Assembly (NCBI GenBank): GCA_905235305.1
Contig: CAJOLC010000026.1
Span: 1 to 40,451 of the forward strand
Direction: 5' to 3'
DNA from: an uncultured Bacteroidaceae bacterium
GTDB lineage: Bacteria; Bacteroidota; Bacteroidia; Bacteroidales; Bacteroidaceae
DNA: 40,451 bases
Shown here: piece after piece, positions 35,004-40,451 of the stretch
Layout: the number at the start of each line of letters is the position of its first letter
Numbering within the stretch: position 1 is the stretch's first letter
The notes under the pieces: generated by a model
Databases searched by the model: none
What the model was told of the DNA's origin: nothing
Seen by the model: the letters and a program-made list of their open reading frames with translations, nothing else
Program-made: the position numbers and the translations under genes

Positions 35004-36377
35004 TCAGTAAACGCCTACCTCCGAAAGGGCCAGCTTGCCGTGATGTCGGGTAACGGTAATGCGGACTTTCTCTGCCTTGACCGGGCTGAAGCGATGTTGC
35101 TTGACGCGACACTCGGGGACAATGCCTTCGAAGATGGTATGCCACCGTTTCCCTTTCTTATACTCAAGTCTGTATGTCTGTATGCTGCCCTTCGTTTCTT
35201 CGACGATGGTGACGAGCGAGATGCGCTTCTTGCCGCCGAGGTCCACCTCCCACCAGGGTTCTTCCTTCGTGGGATGCGAGGTCCAGCCTGTAGCAAAGTC
35301 GTCGTCGTTGGCAAAGTCACCTATTCCGTAGTCGTAGCTCCAGCTGTACTCGGTAGGTTTCCCCTTGGCGATATTGTGGCCGATGATGGGAGCATCGCAT
35401 TCGGGAACAGGCTTCGTGGGGCCATCGTGATGCCAGATCTGCCCTATCCGGCGCAGTGCTTCGAGGGCGTTGGCGTCCATCAGACCGTCACGATTAGGGG
35501 CGACGTTGAGGATGAAGTTGCAGTAGGCGTCGTTGTAGGGACGGATGTTCTCGTCGACAAGCCAGCGGACGTCGCGCAAGAGGTCGGTTGGCATGGACGC
35601 TTTCCAGAACCACGTGCGCTGCAGGGGCAGGCAGGCCAGGGCGGGCAGGCGGTTCTCGCTGGTGCTTATCTTCTGCCCGGCGCCCTGCTCATACGACTTG
35701 ATGTCGGTGTAGAAGAGTGCCTCGCGGGGGTACTTGGCTGCATTGAGGTCCATGACGAGGCAGTCGGGTTGCAGGCTCTTGATGTAGTCGTAGATTTCCT
35801 CGAAAGGTATCTCGTCGTAGGATATGCGCGACCAGGGAGCGTCCCAGCCGTCGATGATGAGGGCCGTGATGTCGCCGTAATTGGTGAGAAGCTCTTTCAG
35901 CTGTGCCTTGATGAACTTCGTGTGATCCGGTTTGATGTGCCCCGGGCGGATGCGATGGTGCGTGTCGAGGATGCTGAAGTAGAGCATCACGGCAAGTCCC
36001 TCCTCGCGGAAAGCATCGACATACTGGCGGACGACATCCACTTTGGCGGGCGACTGCATGGAATTATAGTCGGTCGTCTTCGTGTCCCAAATGCAGAAGC
36101 CGCTGTGATGCTTGGTCGTCAGGCAGCCGTAAGTCATGCCCGCCGACTTGGCAGCCTTGGCCCACTGGCTGCAGTCGAGTTGCGTGGGAGCAAAGGCAGA
36201 CACGGGCATATCGGGGTCGGGCCAGTCCTCGATGGAATAGGTAGGCATGTTGTAGTGGATGAACATGCCGAAGCGCAGGTCGACAAAGGCTTGCTGCAGC
36301 TCGCGCAAAGGCTTCTGACGGGCCGACGACATCAGCGTTGCCAGCATAAATGGAAGGAGGAAAATGTAGCGGTTCAT
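35004..36377 (-). CDS. GH29 alpha-L-fucosidase with C-terminal discoidin-like domain
   Basis: 457 residues from the Met at 36377, which begins a signal peptide (MNRYIFLLPFMLATLMSSA). An earlier in-frame Met at 36416 would put charged residues before it. The GH29 barrel is clear: LRFGMFIHYNMPTYS, AGMTYGCLTTKHHSGFCIWDT, and ALIIDGWDAPW, whose Asp is the probable nucleophile. FILNVAPNRDGLMD follows. The C-terminal 130 residues, after NIAKGKPTEYS, form an F5/8 type C (CBM32-like) domain: DDDFATGWTSHPTKEEPWWEVDLG. It removes terminal alpha-L-fucose from glycans in the periplasm or at the surface. No SusC/D genes flank it; a FAS1 lipoprotein lies upstream on the same strand, behind a terminator. 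Confidence 0.92.
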   Translation of the reverse strand: MNRYIFLLPFMLATLMSSARQKPLRELQQAFVDLRFGMFIHYNMPTYSIEDWPDPDMPVSAFAPTQLDCSQWAKAAKSAGMTYGCLTTKHHSGFCIWDTKTTDYNSMQSPAKVDVVRQYVDAFREEGLAVMLYFSILDTHHRIRPGHIKPDHTKFIKAQLKELLTNYGDITALIIDGWDAPWSRISYDEIPFEEIYDYIKSLQPDCLVMDLNAAKYPREALFYTDIKSYEQGAGQKISTSENRLPALACLPLQRTWFWKASMPTDLLRDVRWLVDENIRPYNDAYCNFILNVAPNRDGLMDANALEALRRIGQIWHHDGPTKPVPECDAPIIGHNIAKGKPTEYSWSYDYGIGDFANDDDFATGWTSHPTKEEPWWEVDLGGKKRISLVTIVEETKGSIQTYRLEYKKGKRWHTIFEGIVPECRVKQHRFSPVKAEKVRITVTRHHGKLALSEVGVY

Positions 36378-36478
36378 GGGTTTCTTCTTATCTTTCTGTA
36401 TAAGGATTGGCTGCACTCAGCATTAATGCCCCGCCAAGGAATCGCATTGCCCAGGGCAGAAGCTATAGGCCTTTGAGC

Positions 36479-36519
36479 AAAGAGGGCGTGCTCTTTTTGC
36501 ATAGGAGCACGCCCTCTTT
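36479..36519 (-). terminator. Terminator of the second FAS1 gene
   Basis: AAAGAGGGCGTGCTC and GAGCACGCCCTCTTT form a perfect 15-bp stem with an 11-nt loop, 15 nt after the stop codon at 36535. It separates the FAS1 gene from the fucosidase gene. Confidence 0.85.
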
Positions 36520-36534
36520 GTTATCGGCGATGTC

Positions 36535-38685
36535 TTACCATACATCTTCAGGCTTCTCTGGGCTGTCGTAGATTTCCTTCGGGCAGTACTCGAAGTAGTC
36601 GAGATAGAGCTCCGGACGCGTCAAGTCGGGCTGAACGGACTTGAAGCGTACATAGTACGTCTCGCCCGGGTCGAGCGTCTGACGCACGATGATCTGGCGA
36701 CTGCAATTACTCTTGTCGCGCGCCGTTATGTCGTCGTGCTCGTGCTTCGTTGCCTTCATCAGTCCATGGTTACGGAGCTTGTGATCGATATCGATAATCT
36801 CGTCGTCGTCCTTGGAACCATCTTGCAAGTCGCTCCACGTAGCACCCTCGCCAAAGAAATCATTGACGTTCTTTCTCATGTCAATAGGAATACCTGCAAC
36901 AGGCAGCCTGTCCGGGTCATTACCGAAGTATACCTGCACAATGCCTCGCGCACCTGTGGCAAGAAGCTTATAGCGGAACTCATAGGTGTTGCGCTTCGGA
37001 ACGGGCGGCAACTTGAACATGATGTCGAAATGGCCGAAGGCTTTGTCCTCGTCGCCGGAGTAGTTAGCCCAGTTGGTACGGTAACCATTGTAATGAATGA
37101 AGTGGGTCTCCTCGTTCAGGATAGTCATATTGTCGAAATACTTGTACCTGTTGTAGAGAGACACGAACACGTGCTGCCACTTTCCTAAAGGACTGTCGGC
37201 ACGGCGAATACCGTTGGTGATAGCCTCGGGGAAGAGAGAGAAGAGGTCGAAGCGAATACGTTCCTTGCCCAGGTCCTCACGCGTCTCGTCGGTATAGGCC
37301 AAAGGCTTGTCGATGGGATAGATACAAGCATTGACGATATCGGTCACTACAGCTTGCTCACTCTCCGTCAGGATCTTAATGCCACGCTTATTGGGATCGC
37401 AATAACTCTCGCGTCCCGTACCCTTTATGGCATCATCCCTCTCGGGGAAGCTGTTCAGGTAGATGCCGTTGCTCTCAGCACTCTCATATATCTTCAACAA
37501 GCGGCCACCACCATACACGGGATACCACTCGAAGACAGGAATCGTATACTTACCGTTGGTATTATAGAAGTAACCATTCTCGTTGCAATGATAGACCAGC
37601 TTGTTGGAAGGTATCCTCATAGGCAGGATATGATATGCCATCCACTGGTACAGCATATTATTGGGCGACGTGTAGTCGTCGTTTACCTGATAGTCCCCGT
37701 CGCTCAAGTACATACCATTCGAGGCAATCCACTCCTGCAACCTCTCCACAGCATCGGACGCCTTAGGATCGATGCCCTGCGACTGCCAGAAGTCGTCGGT
37801 CTCGCAGAAGAGCGTAAAGCCATACTTACGATGCTCCGGAGCATAGGCATTCGGGTCGCCGGAGATTGAGGACATGTCGCCGCCGCCCTTATCAATGTAA
37901 TTATCCATATTGAGCGCATCGCCTTCTGCCTGATACAACGACTCGTATGCTTCGTCGCGTACCTTGCTCAGCGTATCAAGCAGTCCGCAGGCTTGAATCA
38001 CCTTGGCAAACATCAGGTAACCCTCAGTCTGCTCTTCAAGTATCTTCTGCAGGTAACGACTGCATGACTCGTCCTTAGGAGCAATCACCTTATGCAACTG
38101 GTGCACAACGCCATTAATAGCAGGAATGTCGCAGTTGTAAGGGTCAATATCACATTCTTCATCAAGGACAATAATATCATCCTTCGTTGCCTTGACCGTC
38201 AGCTTATGGTCATATATATTAGGCAGAGGGAACTCTGCATTTTCTTTTCCGCTTCCAATAGAAGTGATCAGAGCAATAGTATATCGCTGCTCTTCCATAT
38301 CACCTCCGTCGATGACAGTGTTCTGCACGACAACCTTACGAATGGAGTCGAGCTTCCTCTCATCAGTAAATGCGTCCCATGAAGGTTCGCTGATCATACC
38401 CTCTTCCACGAGGTCTTGCAAGAAATTATCAATCGCCTCATTGGTGAGGGCGAAACATGTGAAGTTACCACGAGCCGTGAGGAGCTGGTAGACGGAAGAC
38501 TTACTCCTTCCACTCACAGGCACCAGTTTCGTTAACTCTACATACTTCGAGTATTCCTCGTGTGCCTCCAGATAACTGGCAACAGTATATTCCGAGAAAA
38601 CATAACGGGCAGATGTATCAACATCCTCCGTACAGGAGCAGACAATAAAAAGTAAAGCAGTAAGTGAAAGAATGAACTTCCTCAT
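36535..38685 (-). CDS. FAS1 (fasciclin)-domain lipoprotein, paralogue 2
   Basis: 716 residues. A lipoprotein signal ends at C18 (MRKFILSLTALLFIVCSC). It is collinear with the lipoprotein at 19978-22113. Shared features are TEDVDTSARYVFSEYTVASYL at the N-terminus, LLTARGNFTCFALTNEAID in the fasciclin domain, and AINGVVHQLHKVIAPKDES at the domain end. YHILPMRIPSNKLVYHCNENG, PVPKRNTYEFRYKLLATGARG and the tail EIYDSPEKPEDVW continue the match. Probably anchored in the outer membrane; ligand and role unknown. It differs from paralogue 1 mainly in inserts, for example a Gly/Asp-rich stretch near residue 265. It is monocistronic between two strong hairpins. Confidence 0.85.
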   Translation of the reverse strand: MRKFILSLTALLFIVCSCTEDVDTSARYVFSEYTVASYLEAHEEYSKYVELTKLVPVSGRSKSSVYQLLTARGNFTCFALTNEAIDNFLQDLVEEGMISEPSWDAFTDERKLDSIRKVVVQNTVIDGGDMEEQRYTIALITSIGSGKENAEFPLPNIYDHKLTVKATKDDIIVLDEECDIDPYNCDIPAINGVVHQLHKVIAPKDESCSRYLQKILEEQTEGYLMFAKVIQACGLLDTLSKVRDEAYESLYQAEGDALNMDNYIDKGGGDMSSISGDPNAYAPEHRKYGFTLFCETDDFWQSQGIDPKASDAVERLQEWIASNGMYLSDGDYQVNDDYTSPNNMLYQWMAYHILPMRIPSNKLVYHCNENGYFYNTNGKYTIPVFEWYPVYGGGRLLKIYESAESNGIYLNSFPERDDAIKGTGRESYCDPNKRGIKILTESEQAVVTDIVNACIYPIDKPLAYTDETREDLGKERIRFDLFSLFPEAITNGIRRADSPLGKWQHVFVSLYNRYKYFDNMTILNEETHFIHYNGYRTNWANYSGDEDKAFGHFDIMFKLPPVPKRNTYEFRYKLLATGARGIVQVYFGNDPDRLPVAGIPIDMRKNVNDFFGEGATWSDLQDGSKDDDEIIDIDHKLRNHGLMKATKHEHDDITARDKSNCSRQIIVRQTLDPGETYYVRFKSVQPDLTRPELYLDYFEYCPKEIYDSPEKPEDVW

Positions 38686-38720
38686 TGTTATTTAATGTAT
38701 AATGTTATTGTTAAAGATAT

Positions 38721-38753
38721 TCTCTTGGTCAGGCACGAAGCCTGACCAAGAGA
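38721..38753 (-). terminator. Terminator of the dockerin-like gene
   Basis: TCTCTTGGTCAGGC and GCCTGACCAAGAGA form a perfect 14-bp stem with a 5-nt loop (ACGAA), 20 nt after the stop codon at 38774. The T run on the minus strand is poor (ATATCTTT), so it may also protect the mRNA end. Confidence 0.75.
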
Positions 38754-38773
38754 ATTAAGAGAGTTATCTGGGA

Positions 38774-40451
38774 CTATTGCTGTGCCATGATGTTCAGAAT
38801 TGTCACGAAGTCGGCGATGTCCACCTTGCCGTCACCGTTGACGTCGGCTGTGGGATCGTCAGTTTCTTCGGCCATGATGTTGAGGACGGTCACTGCATCG
38901 GCAATGTCCACCTTACCGTCAGCGTTCAAGTCGCCTTCAATACCATTCAGAGGCTTGCCGCCTTCGGCCTGCATCTGAGCCTTGGTGATGAAGCGGAAGT
39001 TGCGAGCCTGGAGGCTGATGCTTGCTTCCTTTTCACCCTGATAGTATACATACCAGCGGATACCATGGTCTGTAGCAGAACCGAAGTTAAGCTCCTTGAT
39101 GCCTTTCTGAACAGTGACGTAGGCAGTTGCCCAATCACTTGCTGCAGGAATTGTGCTGAGTTCCTCAACAGGATTTGTCAGGAAGCTGGGTGCATTGTAG
39201 TAAACGCGGCTTCCCTCGATGTCCTTCTTAGAAATGTAGTCGAAGGCAAGGATTACTTCGTCCTTCTTCAGAGGCTCGTAGAGGTTCTTCAGGTCGAGGT
39301 AAGGATTGTTGCCGCTTGTCGTGATGTCAAAGGTAAATACACTATCAACAACTTCGGAAAGTTTGTTGTCGATAAGCTCGAGGTATGAAGGATATTCAGT
39401 GTAGAGCTGAACCTTAGCAGCAGCAGCAGCCTCGGCATCAGCATAAGCACCTGAATCAAGGCCACCTCTTACTTCATAGATCTTTTCCTCGGCAGGGTAA
39501 CTAAGAGCATATTCAACCCACTTAACATAAACCTTGTCGGTTGCCTCGAAGAGAGTGATGTATGCCTGCTTAGTGTCGTAGATGGACTGCATAATTTCAC
39601 CGATAGCCTTTTCTGCCTCGTAGGTAGCCACACCGCTCAGTGCGGCAATAGCTTCCTTCTGAGCAGCTCCGAAGCCGGGAGCTTTTGCGTATGCATCAGT
39701 GTTCTCAGCGTATACATCAGTCTCATAGACATTTGTCAGCACTTCGATACGTGCAGCGTTGTAAGCAGCGACATCTTCGAGAGCTGCATTTACGAGAGCT
39801 TCATCCTCGCCGAGATATACGAGGCCGAAGTTACCGATGCCGGTCCATTCGTTGCCGCTGGTGCCTTCGTTCTTCACGCCGATGGTGAGCTTGCCGTCAG
39901 TTACCTTTGCAACCAATGTGACTGCATAGCGACCCTGACCGATGGCGTGAGACATGCCTTCGGGACTCCAAACAACGTATGCTACCTCGACAGAGTCGAT
40001 CTCGGGATCGCCTGTGGGATCTTCAAAGTCGCACTGATAGAGGATGTTGTCGTTATAAACGTGGCCCAGGTAAGCTTCTTCCTTATCATATACAGCCCCC
40101 TCAAGGATGACGGGAAGGTAACTCTGCACGTCGTTGGCATAAGCCATGGCAGCGTAGTTGTAGCTCTTGCGAGAGCCGTTGGCACGGAAGGCGGCGTTGA
40201 GTGTCACCTTGTAGTAACCGTTCTTCAGGTCGTTGAGAGTCTGGCTGATGTCGAACTTGGCGTTCTCATTGCAGAACTCGGCAGCAGAGTTGGCCTCGTC
40301 GCCGCCGCGGCGGTAGATGTAGCCATCCCAGCCTTCAGCCTCGCGACCGATGTTGTTGCCTGCTTCGTCCTGGAGAGTAGAGCCAGCCTTATCGAAGCTG
40401 CGGTTCACGATGAGAGAGCTGATGTCCACACCGGGAACATAGCCGGCTGCT
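38774..40451 (-). CDS. Secreted protein with C-terminal dockerin-like domain (5' end outside the window)
   Basis: The frame is open to the window edge, so the N-terminus is missing; at least 558 residues are visible. The visible start (GVDISSLIVNRSFDKAGST) and SAAEFCNENAKFDISQTLNDLKNGYYKVTLNA resemble a carbohydrate-binding-like beta-sandwich. A helical region with Ala-rich segments follows (GSGAYADAEAAAAAKVQL-like, about the middle). The last 56 residues are a type I dockerin-like pair of Ca-binding loops: GDLNADGKVDIADAVTVLNI and DVNGDGKVDIADFVTILNI. In Bacteroidales such tails are common on exported proteins without any known cellulosome; cohesin genes are not visible here. Function otherwise unknown. 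Confidence 0.75.
   Translation of the reverse strand, partial: AAGYVPGVDISSLIVNRSFDKAGSTLQDEAGNNIGREAEGWDGYIYRRGGDEANSAAEFCNENAKFDISQTLNDLKNGYYKVTLNAAFRANGSRKSYNYAAMAYANDVQSYLPVILEGAVYDKEEAYLGHVYNDNILYQCDFEDPTGDPEIDSVEVAYVVWSPEGMSHAIGQGRYAVTLVAKVTDGKLTIGVKNEGTSGNEWTGIGNFGLVYLGEDEALVNAALEDVAAYNAARIEVLTNVYETDVYAENTDAYAKAPGFGAAQKEAIAALSGVATYEAEKAIGEIMQSIYDTKQAYITLFEATDKVYVKWVEYALSYPAEEKIYEVRGGLDSGAYADAEAAAAAKVQLYTEYPSYLELIDNKLSEVVDSVFTFDITTSGNNPYLDLKNLYEPLKKDEVILAFDYISKKDIEGSRVYYNAPSFLTNPVEELSTIPAASDWATAYVTVQKGIKELNFGSATDHGIRWYVYYQGEKEASISLQARNFRFITKAQMQAEGGKPLNGIEGDLNADGKVDIADAVTVLNIMAEETDDPTADVNGDGKVDIADFVTILNIMAQQ

Overview
The window comes from a Bacteroidales chromosome, most likely Prevotellaceae or a close relative. 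The reasons are: (i) -33/-7 promoters of the Bacteroidetes type (TTG or TTTG, 19-20 nt, TAnnTTTG) in front of most transcription units; (ii) a V-type ATPase cluster containing a DUF2764 gene; (iii) secreted proteins with Bacteroidetes hallmarks (FAS1 lipoproteins, a GH29 fucosidase with a discoidin-like tail, a C-terminal sorting-like domain, a dockerin-like tail); (iv) the gene order tRNA-Thr/Tyr/Gly/Thr - tuf - tRNA-Trp - secE - nusG - rplKAJL - rpoBC. No transposase, prophage, CRISPR array or rRNA gene is visible.

Layout. 1-14781 (minus strand): xerC-hpf, then four tRNAs, tuf, tRNA-Trp, secE, nusG, rplK, rplA, rplJ, rplL, rpoB and rpoC, the core of the translation and transcription machinery. 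14809-16370: rpsU and mdh, each with its own promoter. 17079-18516 (plus): nagB, a small GlsB/YeaQ-type membrane protein, and tRNA-His. 18671-22260: lipoprotein galM, divergent from a FAS1 lipoprotein. 22286-23969 (minus): acyltransferase and PH-domain membrane protein. 24321-26786 (plus): a three-gene, start/stop-overlapping operon of ECF sigma factor, membrane anti-sigma-like protein and secreted protein of unknown function. 26916-29161 (minus): a secreted 71-residue-repeat protein and a frameshifted beta-helix-like protein. 29505-34278 (minus): V-ATPase B, A, DUF2764 and E; subunits D, I and K do not follow. 35004-38685 (minus): GH29 fucosidase and a second FAS1 lipoprotein, a paralogue of the first. 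38774-end: a large secreted protein with a dockerin-like C-terminus, cut by the window edge.

The most unusual signal is not a gene. Six of the larger intergenic regions carry degenerate arrays with an exact 22-bp period. A dyad-symmetric core close to GAC-NN-GTC (GACACGTC, GACGTGTC, GACGCGTC, GACATGTC) starts each unit, and a T-rich stretch (often near TTTGCAA) lies about half a period later. The clearest arrays are at 8395-8526 (rplL-rpoB), 15130-15239 (rpsU-mdh), 22156-22221 (3' of the first FAS1 gene), 24131-24240 (PH gene/sigma gene) and 34702-34877 (upstream of the V-ATPase). A decayed one lies at 16584-17045 (mdh/nagB). I know of no named element with these properties. Their function is unknown; arrays of sites for a dimeric DNA-binding protein, or a dispersed expanding short repeat, are the main options.

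Three conserved genes (rpoC, V-ATPase subunit E, beta-helix protein) carry single frame-breaking indels. Because rpoC is essential, sequence or assembly error is the simplest explanation, and protein products should be read across the break.
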